In this document: positions 15,787-22,898 of the stretch, one piece after another
How the letters are laid out: each line of letters starts with the position of its first letter
Position numbering within the stretch: position 1 is the stretch's first letter
Assembly: GCA_018725275.1 (NCBI GenBank)
Contig: QLUC01000005.1
Coordinates: 1-31,803, forward strand
Origin: Bacillota bacterium
GTDB lineage: Bacteria; Bacillota; UBA994
Reading direction: 5' to 3'
Length of the DNA: 31,803 nucleotides
Translations under genes and position numbers: made by a program
Notes under the pieces: model-generated
The model's database searches: none
What the model saw: the letters and a program-made list of their open reading frames with translations, nothing else
What the model was told of the DNA's origin: nothing

Positions 15787-16680
15787 TCACCTCGAAATGA
15801 GCGGAGCGCCCACGAATTCCACGGTTCCTGGGCCAGCGCGATTGCTCAAAATAATGATACGCTGAAATAACTGCCTCTCCATCAAATCTCTAATCTGTGG
15901 GCGCTTAGTGACCTCTTGGAGATTGGCCCCATGGGCGGTAGCCAAGACCCTCACCCCCGCGTTGAGCGTTTCTTCTATCGCCAATACATCCTCTGTCCGA
16001 CCGATCTCATCCGTCACCAACACTTCAGGAGAGAGAGCGCGTAGGGCCATGAGCATTCCCTGCGCCTTAGGACAGCCATCAAGCACATCAGTGAACATGC
16101 CAACGTCCAGTTGAGGTCGTCCTTGGTAGCAGCCCGCGATCTCCGATCGCTCATCTACAATACAAACCCTCTTGCCGCCATCACTCACTTGTCGGGCGAT
16201 GTCGCGCAACAAAGTAGTCTTTCCCCCTTGGGGAGGAGACACCAACAAGAGGTGGTATGGCGCACCATATTGATCGAGGAGAGCTGGCAGCAAGCGGTCA
16301 GCACAGCCCAATACACTGCGGGCCACCCTTAGACAGATGCCTGAAATATCCTTTAAACCTCGCACCTTGCCGTCGCTGTCCAGCAGCGCCTTGCCCGCAA
16401 ACCCCACCCTATGACCACCAGGGAGGGTAATATAGCCCTGCTTTAGCTCTTCCTCAAATGCATAAAGTGAGCTCTGTGAAAATGCTGCTACCAAATGCTT
16501 GATATCCGCACTGGTGACTGTTATCGCATGCACACTCCCACCGCTCGGTCCTACACTCTGCAGTGGCCGCCCATCGCGAATGCGGAGCTCAAAGCAGAGA
16601 AGGTCGCGCAGCTCTTCGCGCCAAGGCCCCGGCAAAAAACGCAGCAAGCTAGTCCATTCCGTATCTATTGTCTTGTCCAT
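15787..16680 (-). CDS. spoIIIAA: Stage III sporulation protein AA (ATPase)
   Basis: SpoIIIAA is the cytoplasmic ATPase of the SpoIIIA complex, related to secretion ATPases of type II/IV systems. The 297-residue protein contains the Walker A PPQGGKTTLLRDIARQ, the Walker B-like CIVDERSEIAG, a second acidic block EVLVTDEIGRTEDV, and ATAHGANL. The N-terminal part (EELRDLLCFELRIRDGRPL) matches the family. I use the ATG at 16678-16680, with AAGGGGG twelve bases upstream; the frame stays open upstream to 16785 but that part runs through a terminator hairpin and is not conserved. It heads the spoIIIA operon. Confidence 0.94.
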   Translation of the reverse strand: MDKTIDTEWTSLLRFLPGPWREELRDLLCFELRIRDGRPLQSVGPSGGSVHAITVTSADIKHLVAAFSQSSLYAFEEELKQGYITLPGGHRVGFAGKALLDSDGKVRGLKDISGICLRVARSVLGCADRLLPALLDQYGAPYHLLLVSPPQGGKTTLLRDIARQVSDGGKRVCIVDERSEIAGCYQGRPQLDVGMFTDVLDGCPKAQGMLMALRALSPEVLVTDEIGRTEDVLAIEETLNAGVRVLATAHGANLQEVTKRPQIRDLMERQLFQRIIILSNRAGPGTVEFVGAPLISR

Positions 16681-16704
16681 TTTTCCATCTGCCCCCTTGT
16701 CTAC

Positions 16705-16712
16705 ATGATATG
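16705..16712 (-). promoter_or_regulatory. Possible sigma-E-like -10 element before spoIIIAA
   Basis: The minus strand reads CATATCAT here, six of eight positions matching the Bacillus sigma-E -10 consensus CATACAAT. It is placed 24 bases upstream of the chosen spoIIIAA start and downstream of a terminator, where the operon's mother-cell promoter should be. No convincing sigma-E -35 element is seen, so this is tentative. Confidence 0.3.
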
Positions 16713-16750
16713 ACGCTTGTACCCCCTTTAGGACTTTACTTGCCCAAAAC

Positions 16751-16774
16751 AAAAACGCCCCGACTGGGGCGTTT
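16751..16774 (-). terminator. Rho-independent terminator between the cobO-side genes and spoIIIAA
   Basis: On the minus strand AAACGCCCC and GGGGCGTTT form a perfect nine-base-pair stem with a four-base loop, followed by TTTTTGTTTT. It lies just after the stop of the 88-codon gene and isolates the spoIIIA operon from upstream transcription. Confidence 0.9.
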
Positions 16775-16781
16775 ACAGGAT

Positions 16782-17048
16782 TCATGGCCTGACGCTCATA
16801 TAGACTTCATCGTACTCAACCTCGTCTGGTGAATCATGACAAGCACCGCATTGATCTTTTAACTTACTAAATTCCTCAAAATTTTCTATAGTAAACTCCG
16901 CAAGGAGTGCAAGGCAGGCGGTCGTTTCAACAAGGAAAGCATCCTTTTGATTTCTACTTTCTTCCGCCTGACGAGCGACGGCCGAATTTAATCGCTGGAT
17001 ACGGCTCATGAGTTCCTTGGTGCGCAAATGCAGCAAGTATCTGTCCAC
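16782..17048 (-). CDS. Uncharacterised 88-residue protein
   Basis: I do not recognise this protein. It has no signal peptide or membrane segment. The N-terminal half looks helical and charged (RTKELMSRIQRLNSAVARQ), the middle is more hydrophobic (ETTACLALLAEFTIENFEEF), and the tail is acidic after a CGACH motif. The GTG start is well supported by GGGAGG six bases upstream, and a strong terminator follows directly, so the frame is very probably a real gene. It lies 70 bases after cobO, so the two may be cotranscribed. CGACH fits a CxxCH heme-attachment pattern, but without an export signal that is likely chance. Confidence 0.75.
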   Translation of the reverse strand: MDRYLLHLRTKELMSRIQRLNSAVARQAEESRNQKDAFLVETTACLALLAEFTIENFEEFSKLKDQCGACHDSPDEVEYDEVYMSVRP

Positions 17049-17118
17049 TCTTTGCCTCCCGCTTCACATTCCTGCCTAGTCTGCCCCGGCAATACCCGTG
17101 CGATACCGAGAGATTCCC

Positions 17119-17640
17119 TTATTGCTCGATGCCATCTTGCGCCGGAATACCTTTTCGCCAGTGGTGGCGCACTTCCCGCACCTCACTGATCATATCGGCA
17201 ATATCCTCCACCAAGCTAGGCATCCCTCGGCCCGTGAGCACTACCGTCATCTTTTTGTTTCTCCGCTTGACCGCATCCACCAGTAAAGCGGCAGGCACCA
17301 GCCCTAAAGACATGGCTACATTGACCTCATCCAGTACTAAGAGGTCTAGGTCAGTCCCGAGCAGCTCGACCACGGTCAGAAAACCCTCCCGAGCGAGTCG
17401 TTCATCCTCTGGGTCGGGGCTATTCGGATCAACAAAGACATCTCGCCCGAAGCGGAAAATTCCAACCTCAGGTATGTATCGGCTGAGGGCTTCTACCTCG
17501 CCCGTCTGCTGTCCCTTCATAAATTGCACGAAAGCAACTTTTTGTTTATGTCCCACTGCTCTAAGTATCAATCCCAGTGCGGCGGTAGTCTTGCCTTTGC
17601 CATCACCCGTGTAGACCATGACAATGCCTTTATGCTCCAT
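17119..17640 (-). CDS. cobO: Cob(I)alamin adenosyltransferase, CobO/CobA type
   Basis: This enzyme transfers the adenosyl group of ATP to cob(I)alamin or corrinoids, giving the coenzyme B12 form. The 173-residue protein has the P-loop YTGDGKGKTTAALG near the N-terminus (about residues 10-23), the FVQFMKG segment, a Walker B-like LDLLVLDEVNVAMSLG, VVLTGRG and the terminal HHWRKGIPAQDGIE, matching CobO/BtuR rather than PduO or EutT types. The ATG follows a GAGGAGGAAAG ribosome binding site. No cobalamin riboswitch is visible in the 154-base gap upstream. No other corrinoid gene is present in the window. Confidence 0.95.
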   Translation of the reverse strand: MEHKGIVMVYTGDGKGKTTAALGLILRAVGHKQKVAFVQFMKGQQTGEVEALSRYIPEVGIFRFGRDVFVDPNSPDPEDERLAREGFLTVVELLGTDLDLLVLDEVNVAMSLGLVPAALLVDAVKRRNKKMTVVLTGRGMPSLVEDIADMISEVREVRHHWRKGIPAQDGIEQ

Positions 17641-17794
17641 CTTCTTTCCTCCTCATCCCGTGTTCCAGGCTCCACCAAGCATCCACACTCTCGCCGTGAT
17701 ATTGCAGTTTGATGACAAGTAAAGCAACTCCAAAGGTTTATGCCTTTTTATAGCGAAATAGGTAGGGTGATGCATCAATGAAAGGGGTTTTTTC
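17641..17794. other. Divergent intergenic region between cobO and the phosphohexomutase gene
   Basis: This gap must hold the promoters of both divergent genes. On the minus strand a TATAAA (17747-17752) could be a -10, but the nearest -35-like TTGATG is 20 bases away, too far for a good promoter. A perfect ten-base palindrome TGATGCATCA lies at 17768-17777, just before the ribosome binding site AAAGGGG of the plus-strand gene. I see no riboswitch fold and no clear plus-strand promoter. Confidence 0.4.
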
Positions 17795-19204
17795 ATGCCG
17801 GTCAACCCTCTGATATTTCGTGAATACGACATCCGCGGCAACGCCGCGGACGATCTCCATCCGGAGGCGCTCGCGCTACTGATTCGTGGCGTGTTCCGCT
17901 ACTTCGAGCTTCATAACCAGCGCGAGTTTTTGCTCGGCCAGGACTGTCGCCTAAGTTCCCCCCGCATCAGCCAAACCATTTTAGCCCTAGCCAAAGAACA
18001 TGGTCTGGCGGTCACCAATCTCGGACTAGTGACTTCCCCCGCTTTCTACTTTGCCGCTAAACATCTCGGGCTCAGCGCCGGGCTCATGGTAACCGCCAGC
18101 CACAATCCCCCGCCCGACAATGGCTTAAAAATCCTTCTCGGCAGCAGTACCATCTATGGCAATGAAATTCAAAAAATCCGCCTCCTTTGCGAGACACCAC
18201 ACCTTGATGAAGTCGCAGCAACGAGCTCGGAGCAACTTCTGCCGGCGGTCCAACGAGAGTATAATATTGCCGATACATATATTTCCACGCTCATCCAAAA
18301 GCTCCCCCTTGGCCCGCGCCGGCTGAAAGTAGTCGTCGATTGTGGCAACGGCAGCGCCGGGCCGCTCACCGGCGCTTTTCTGGACCTCACCGACCTAGAA
18401 TATGTGCCCCTCTACTTTACCCCCGATGGCACCTTCCCCAATCACGAACCAGACCCAGTCAAGCCAAAGAACCTGGCCACCTTGCGCGCGCGCGTGCTGG
18501 CCGAAAAGGCCGACTTTGGCGTGGCCTTTGATGGTGATGGCGACCGCATCGGGGTTGTCGACGACCTGGGTAATTTCGTCTGGGGCGACAGACTCATGAT
18601 CATCTTCTGGCGCGAAATCCTACCCAAGTACCAAGGAACGCTGTGCCTGGTAGAAGTTAAGTGCTCGCAAGCGCTAGTCGACGAAATTATCCGCCTCGGG
18701 GGCAGGCCCGAATTTTGTAAGACCGGCCATAGCCTCATCAAAGCACAGATGCGAGAAAAAGGGGCCGTTTTCACCGGCGAAATGTCCGGGCACATCTTCT
18801 TTGCCGATGAATACTATGGCTTCGATGACGCCCTTTATGCCTTGGGCCGTCTGCTGCGCATCATGTCTAACTCGCCGGACAGCTTGTCCAAAATGCTTGC
18901 CGACGTCCCACAGTACCACACCACGGCCGAGGTACGCATCCCCTGCCCCGACACCGAGAAGTTTAACGTCGTCGACCGGTTGCGGCAACACTTCGAACGC
19001 GAATATCCTGTCATCACCGTTGACGGCGTGCGCATCCTCTTTCCCTCCGGTTGGGGACTTTTTCGCGCCTCGAATACCGGACCCATCATTGTCACCCGCT
19101 GCGAAGCCAAGACCGCGCCGGAACTCAAACACTACACGCAAATTCTAAGCGAAATCTACGCCAAGTTCAATGCGGGCGTCGAGATACCCTGGGAGGATCA
19201 ATAA
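17795..19204 (+). CDS. Phosphomannomutase/phosphoglucomutase (alpha-D-phosphohexomutase)
   Basis: The enzyme interconverts hexose 1- and 6-phosphates through a phosphoserine. The 469-residue protein has the N-terminal FREYDIRG, the active-site TASHNPPPDNGLKI with catalytic Ser102, the metal loop FDGDGDRIGVVDD (about 244-256), the sugar-binding GEMSGHIFF, and the phosphate loop RASNTGPIIVTR near the C-terminus, all in AlgC/ManB order. Glucose versus mannose preference cannot be told by sight. The ATG has a GAAAGGGG ribosome binding site. It is the only plus-strand gene, diverges from cobO and overlaps the converging phosphatase gene by seven bases. Its codons look richer in C and G in third position than those of the nusB-recN block. 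Confidence 0.94.
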   Translation: MPVNPLIFREYDIRGNAADDLHPEALALLIRGVFRYFELHNQREFLLGQDCRLSSPRISQTILALAKEHGLAVTNLGLVTSPAFYFAAKHLGLSAGLMVTASHNPPPDNGLKILLGSSTIYGNEIQKIRLLCETPHLDEVAATSSEQLLPAVQREYNIADTYISTLIQKLPLGPRRLKVVVDCGNGSAGPLTGAFLDLTDLEYVPLYFTPDGTFPNHEPDPVKPKNLATLRARVLAEKADFGVAFDGDGDRIGVVDDLGNFVWGDRLMIIFWREILPKYQGTLCLVEVKCSQALVDEIIRLGGRPEFCKTGHSLIKAQMREKGAVFTGEMSGHIFFADEYYGFDDALYALGRLLRIMSNSPDSLSKMLADVPQYHTTAEVRIPCPDTEKFNVVDRLRQHFEREYPVITVDGVRILFPSGWGLFRASNTGPIIVTRCEAKTAPELKHYTQILSEIYAKFNAGVEIPWEDQ

Positions 19205-20367
19205 TATTCCATCGTCACTTCCTTGCCGAGTTGTCGCAAGCACTGGGCCAGGTCAGTTACCAAATGTCGTCGCAGGCCGAGGTGCTGGGGCAGTTGTTCG
19301 AGGTGGGCCGTGTTGACTGCGCAACCGACCATTAGTAAAACATGGGTACAGTCATGGATGAGTAGCTTGGCCAGACGAGAGGCGGCGTCTGTATTTTTTA
19401 GCATTTGACTTTCCGCTACATCGTCTAGAGAAAGGGCAAATGTACGCACGAGGGCTAGTACCGCAGTGAGAGTGAGCATGCCTTCGGTGACAAGGTCGAC
19501 GCCGGGCATGGAGGCGAGAGGCGGTAGGTTAACTTTCATGGTGTCAATGGCGGTGGAGAGCTTCACCCCAAGGCGCCGCGCCACAATCTGGGCCGTCGTC
19601 CCACCGCTTACTACTTTAATGGCATCGCTTTTCATCAAGCGATCAACGACATAGTTGTCCTGAGCTGCATCTTGGGGCGGACCGGTTAGGAGCACCAGAT
19701 GCTTAGGTAAGGTCGCCCGCATGCCCACGATGGTGGCATCATCCCCAGGTTTACCGGCATAGAGGTGGTGGCAGGTACCGGCCAAGGCACTGACCATCGC
19801 GCGCAAACTGTAATTCTTACGGGCGAGGTTCGCAACATAGTTAATCACGTTCGCCAAACGCCAGCCCATGTTAAGGCTCACACCTACGCCCGCGTGAACG
19901 ACACCATCGCTGAGAAAGAACATGGTGTCCCCTTCGAGCAGGTTAAAATGACTTTCGCGGATGGTTTTGCCGCCAATGCTGCGCTCCTCGCGGCAAAAGG
20001 GCAAGGCCACGCCCTGTCGCAGCAGTATCGAGTCCGAACTGTCAAATTCGGCAAGGTAACACTCTCCGCTCGGCTTGGCCTGAAAAATGGTAATGGTAGA
20101 GTACGCAACTCCCCGCTGACGACAGACCGGGAGGGTAGCGGCTAGGGTCGTGATCACCTCATCAAAGGCTACGCCTTCCCGGAGCATGCAGGTGGCAATC
20201 CTCGTAGTAAAAGTAGATAATATATTGGCCTTGACCCCGCTCCCCAAACCATCTGCGAGGGTGATGATGGTTTGCTCCGGGCGCCGGGTCACTTGCACAT
20301 GGTCGCCGCAAAGTTCCTCGCCCCACTTGTTCAACTGCCGATAGTATGTTTCAAAGTACAGCGTCAT
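19198..20367 (-). CDS. SpoIIE-type PP2C phosphatase with unassigned C-terminal domain
   Basis: The first 215 or so of 389 residues form a PP2C/SpoIIE phosphatase: the metal-binding LADGLGSGVKA (about 37-47), FFLSDGVVHAG and KPGDDATIVGMRA carry the aspartates expected to bind two Mn2+/Mg2+ ions. SpoIIE-type enzymes remove phosphate from Ser or Thr of anti-sigma factor antagonists. The remaining 170 residues (LLTGPPQD, VVSGGTTAQIVARRLG, DLVTEGMLTLTAVLALV, AKLLIHDCTHVLLMVGCA, LGKEVTMEYY) form a separate conserved-looking domain I cannot assign. No membrane segments are seen, unlike SpoIIE itself. The start overlaps the stop of the sensory hydrogenase gene (ATGA), so the two are translationally coupled and probably act together. 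Substrate unknown. Confidence 0.88.
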   Translation of the reverse strand: MTLYFETYYRQLNKWGEELCGDHVQVTRRPEQTIITLADGLGSGVKANILSTFTTRIATCMLREGVAFDEVITTLAATLPVCRQRGVAYSTITIFQAKPSGECYLAEFDSSDSILLRQGVALPFCREERSIGGKTIRESHFNLLEGDTMFFLSDGVVHAGVGVSLNMGWRLANVINYVANLARKNYSLRAMVSALAGTCHHLYAGKPGDDATIVGMRATLPKHLVLLTGPPQDAAQDNYVVDRLMKSDAIKVVSGGTTAQIVARRLGVKLSTAIDTMKVNLPPLASMPGVDLVTEGMLTLTAVLALVRTFALSLDDVAESQMLKNTDAASRLAKLLIHDCTHVLLMVGCAVNTAHLEQLPQHLGLRRHLVTDLAQCLRQLGKEVTMEYY

Positions 20368-21998
20368 TGTACATCACCCTGCACCGCTTTCATCAGTTTG
20401 AGGAGCAACACCTTACTTTCAGCGGTGGTCTCTCCGAGCAGGCTCGCTATTTCCTGGGCTACACGCATTTGCTTATTGATCACTTCTTGCGCTTTTTCCA
20501 CAGTTTCTTGCCGCACTTTAAGCAGGGATTGGCTTTGTTCTTCTAAGCGGGTAATGTCCGTGTAGATACCCATCGCCAATTCTCCACCCTTGACCGGAGC
20601 AACGGCAAACAAAGTAACCACCGCGGGCATAATGGCGATTTTCTTGCTCGGCACCTGGCCTCTGCCCGTCAAGACCGTACGGTAGTCCTCGTCCGGTAAA
20701 AATTTGCCTAATTCTTGGTGCAGCGCCTCATGGGCAGCAATGCCAAACATGCGCTCGGCAGCGGCATTCCACTCGTGCACTACCATGTCTTTATCTACCA
20801 ATATAACCGCATTTGGTGTAGACGAAAGAATTACATTTGCCAGCGACTCGGCCTTAGTGCGCATGTAAGGCAAGCACATTTCTAGCTCGGCTCGCCCACT
20901 GACCACGGCGGCGGCTTTCTCACGACAAGTATGATAGCCACAAGCACCACAGTTGTATTCCCCCTCCAGGTCGGCCTTACCTAACAGACGCAACACCTCT
21001 TGGACGGCAGTTTCATCGTGCGCATGCCTTCCTCCGCCTAAAGGCAGGTGATGGCTCCGCACCGTCAGGGAAGGGTGTTCGTAGTCTTCGCGGACCGGCA
21101 GAAGTATAGCGCGTCTTTCGGGGAGAGTTAGGTGGCGCGAGAACGCGACCGGCCCACCTAGGCAGGAACCCCGACAAGCAGAGATTTCTACCACCCCACA
21201 GGGCTCTGTCTCCCCCCTTTCTACTCGTGTTAGGTAGCCCACGAGGTCACCAACGCCCTCTATCGACAGGAGCGGCACATCATCCGTAGCGGCTCGGAAG
21301 GCAGGTATGGGGAAGTGCATAAGTCCCTGGGCAGAAAAGGTGTGGCTTGGCGGCTCTTGTTCGCTCGGAGTGGCACAACCGGAAAACAAGGTTTCGATTT
21401 CGGCAAATGTCAAGGCCGCCGCAAGGTGTGAACTGCGGGCGGCCTCATCTTTTTTGGCAGCGCAAGGTCCGACGAAAACCACCTTCGCACCGTAAGACTG
21501 CTTGAGCCAGGCGGCATGCGTGACCATCGGCGAAGCGACAGGTGCAAGTCGACGAGTCAATTGCGGAAAGGCACGGCAAACCAGCTTCACTGCTGCCGGA
21601 CAGGCCGTGGTCAAGACCCAGCCCTCCCGCCTCGCAACTTGTCGGTAGGCCTTAGCGACCGAGACTGCTCCCCAGCTGGTGAGGCTGACTCCGGCAAATC
21701 CCGCTTGCTTGAGCAGTACCTCCCACTGGTTGAGGCTGTACTTGCCCACAGCAGCAGCCGGCGCCAGACTCACCCAGACGGGCGTCCCACCCCTAAGTAA
21801 GTTGCGCACGACACTCAGGTCATCGCGAATCACTCTGGCACTCTGCGGACAGACCAGAATACATTCGCCACAGGACAAACAGTCCTCTTCAATTATGGAA
21901 GCCTGACCCCGGCGGATGGAAGTAGCTTTAACTTCACAGGCACGAATGCAGGCATAGCAATTCTTGCAATAACCCTGTTTAACCTGGATAGCACCCAC
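20364..21998 (-). CDS. Putative sensory [FeFe] hydrogenase with PAS domain (HydS-like, group C type)
   Basis: The 544-residue protein has two N-terminal [4Fe-4S] motifs (Cys 11, 14, 17, 21 and 40, 43, 46, 50), then an H-cluster domain: TTACPAA (Cys133), GPCAAKKDE (Cys179) and ISACRGSCLGG (Cys275, Cys279). These four cysteines are the expected ligands. The residue before Cys133 is Ala, where catalytic enzymes have the proton-relay Cys. A further cluster motif follows (Cys 350, 353, 358, 375), then a PAS domain (about 386-500) and a C-terminal helical, coiled-coil-like tail. This layout fits the putatively sensory group C enzymes, some of which are associated with phosphatases. The GTG start has AAGGAGG upstream. 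It is cotranscribed with the small [2Fe-2S] protein and the phosphatase. Confidence 0.88.
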   Translation of the reverse strand: MGAIQVKQGYCKNCYACIRACEVKATSIRRGQASIIEEDCLSCGECILVCPQSARVIRDDLSVVRNLLRGGTPVWVSLAPAAAVGKYSLNQWEVLLKQAGFAGVSLTSWGAVSVAKAYRQVARREGWVLTTACPAAVKLVCRAFPQLTRRLAPVASPMVTHAAWLKQSYGAKVVFVGPCAAKKDEAARSSHLAAALTFAEIETLFSGCATPSEQEPPSHTFSAQGLMHFPIPAFRAATDDVPLLSIEGVGDLVGYLTRVERGETEPCGVVEISACRGSCLGGPVAFSRHLTLPERRAILLPVREDYEHPSLTVRSHHLPLGGGRHAHDETAVQEVLRLLGKADLEGEYNCGACGYHTCREKAAAVVSGRAELEMCLPYMRTKAESLANVILSSTPNAVILVDKDMVVHEWNAAAERMFGIAAHEALHQELGKFLPDEDYRTVLTGRGQVPSKKIAIMPAVVTLFAVAPVKGGELAMGIYTDITRLEEQSQSLLKVRQETVEKAQEVINKQMRVAQEIASLLGETTAESKVLLLKLMKAVQGDVQ

Positions 21999-22002
21999 AA
22001 AT

Positions 22003-22248
22003 TTATGCCTCCTTTAAGATGTACCGGGCAAATACTTCGTCGATGTTAGTGGGGGTAAGGCGCGGTAAAGGTTGGCCGTCCAGGCAGGCGGCCACCCCGT
22101 CCAGGCAACGCCCCAGACAAAATGCGCCCTGGAGCTCCACCTTGGCGGTCAAGCCATGGTGTTCTATGTTCCTTTCGATGGCCTCAGCTACTTGGTGCGC
22201 TCCCCGCATATAGCAGGAGCTACCGACGCAAAGAGTAATTACTAACAC
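22003..22248 (-). CDS. Small thioredoxin-fold [2Fe-2S] ferredoxin (NuoE-like)
   Basis: The 81-residue protein is a single thioredoxin-like [2Fe-2S] domain of the NuoE C-terminal type. The four cluster cysteines are visible in LCVGSSCYMRGA (Cx4C) and GAFCLGRCLDGVA (CxxxC). The GTG start has an AGGGGG ribosome binding site seven bases upstream. It lies four bases before the sensory hydrogenase gene, so it may be its electron donor or acceptor; that is inference from position. It is separated from hndA by a terminator and starts a new transcription unit. Confidence 0.9.
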   Translation of the reverse strand: MLVITLCVGSSCYMRGAHQVAEAIERNIEHHGLTAKVELQGAFCLGRCLDGVAACLDGQPLPRLTPTNIDEVFARYILKEA

Positions 22249-22278
22249 CCCGATACCCCCTAAAAGTCTTCATAATTC

Positions 22279-22307
22279 ATTATAACTGAGAAAACAAAAG
22301 GAAGGAT
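22279..22307 (-). promoter_or_regulatory. Candidate promoter of the sensory hydrogenase operon
   Basis: The minus strand has a perfect TATAAT (plus 22279-22284) in the gap after the hnd terminator and 31 bases before the ferredoxin start. The hexamer 17 bases upstream, ATCCTT, is a poor -35, so an activator may be needed. The -10 overlaps an inverted repeat ATAAT-GA-ATTAT (22272-22283) that could be an operator. Confidence 0.5.
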
Positions 22308-22332
22308 AGTGTTGGGGCAATAAAAGCGCAGT

Positions 22333-22354
22333 AAAAAAGCTGGCTTGCGCCAGC
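22333..22354 (-). terminator. Rho-independent terminator after hndA
   Basis: On the minus strand GCTGGC and GCCAGC form a six-base-pair stem with a four-base loop, followed by TTTTTT. It starts 12 bases after the hndA stop codon and ends the hnd operon. Confidence 0.85.
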
Positions 22355-22366
22355 AGTGAGGTCTAT

Positions 22367-22882
22367 TTATTGGCGATCGCGGTACTTGGCAAGAATGCCG
22401 GACACTCGTTCCGGGCCGATGTTGCCATAAACATCTTCGTTCACGGTTAATACCGGTGCCAGCCCACATGCTCCGATGCAGCGTGAAACTTCGAGGGTAA
22501 ACAGCCGGTCAGGGGTGGTGCCACCCACTTTTACGGCCAGCTCCTTTTCAAAGGCCGAGACTAGGCTGCCTGCACCCCGCACATAGCAGGCCGTGCCCAT
22601 GCAGACGGCAATACGATACTTACCACGCGGCGTAAGTGAGAAGTACGAGTAAAAGGTGGTCACCCCATACACATCAGCGAGGGGAATGCTGAGCCCCTTG
22701 GCCACGTAGCGCTGCACGTCTTCCGGCAAGTAGCCAAAAATCTCTTGCGTCTGGTGGAGAATCATGATGAGTGCGCCTTCGAGATTTCTGTACTTGGCGA
22801 TGACCTTATCAACTTCATCATACTTCGGGTCGCGCGCACCGTCACAGCCTGGGCAGGTGATACATTTCTTTTCATCTGACAT
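22367..22882 (-). CDS. hndA: NAD(P)-linked [FeFe] hydrogenase subunit HndA (NuoE-like)
   Basis: This 171-residue NuoE/24-kDa-type subunit carries one [2Fe-2S] cluster and passes electrons between the flavin subunit and the hydrogenase. It has the helical N-terminal part with ALIMILHQTQEIFGYLP and DVYGVTTFYSYFSLTPRG, then the thioredoxin-like domain with cysteines in CMGTACYVRGA and SRCIGACGLAPV. An extra N-terminal CxxCxxC (Cys 7, 10, 13) is not part of the usual NuoE fold. The ATG has GGGGGTG upstream. It is the last gene of the hnd operon, 16 bases after hndD, and is followed by a terminator. Confidence 0.94.
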   Translation of the reverse strand: MSDEKKCITCPGCDGARDPKYDEVDKVIAKYRNLEGALIMILHQTQEIFGYLPEDVQRYVAKGLSIPLADVYGVTTFYSYFSLTPRGKYRIAVCMGTACYVRGAGSLVSAFEKELAVKVGGTTPDRLFTLEVSRCIGACGLAPVLTVNEDVYGNIGPERVSGILAKYRDRQ

Positions 22883-22898
22883 ATCTTACACCCCCAAG

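Noticed and set aside
16681..16785. Longer SpoIIIAA with 35 extra N-terminal residues
   Set aside because: The extension would be translated from a terminator hairpin region and lacks family similarity and a ribosome binding site.
16830..16850. CxxCH motif as evidence of a c-type cytochrome
   Set aside because: Only one motif, no signal peptide and no nearby cytochrome maturation genes.
17733..17752. Short hairpin AAAGG...CCTTT followed by T's as a terminator
   Set aside because: Only five base pairs, in a divergent promoter region where no transcript should end.
17641..17794. Cobalamin riboswitch upstream of cobO
   Set aside because: No B12-box or the expected multi-helix core is visible, and the gap is short for one.
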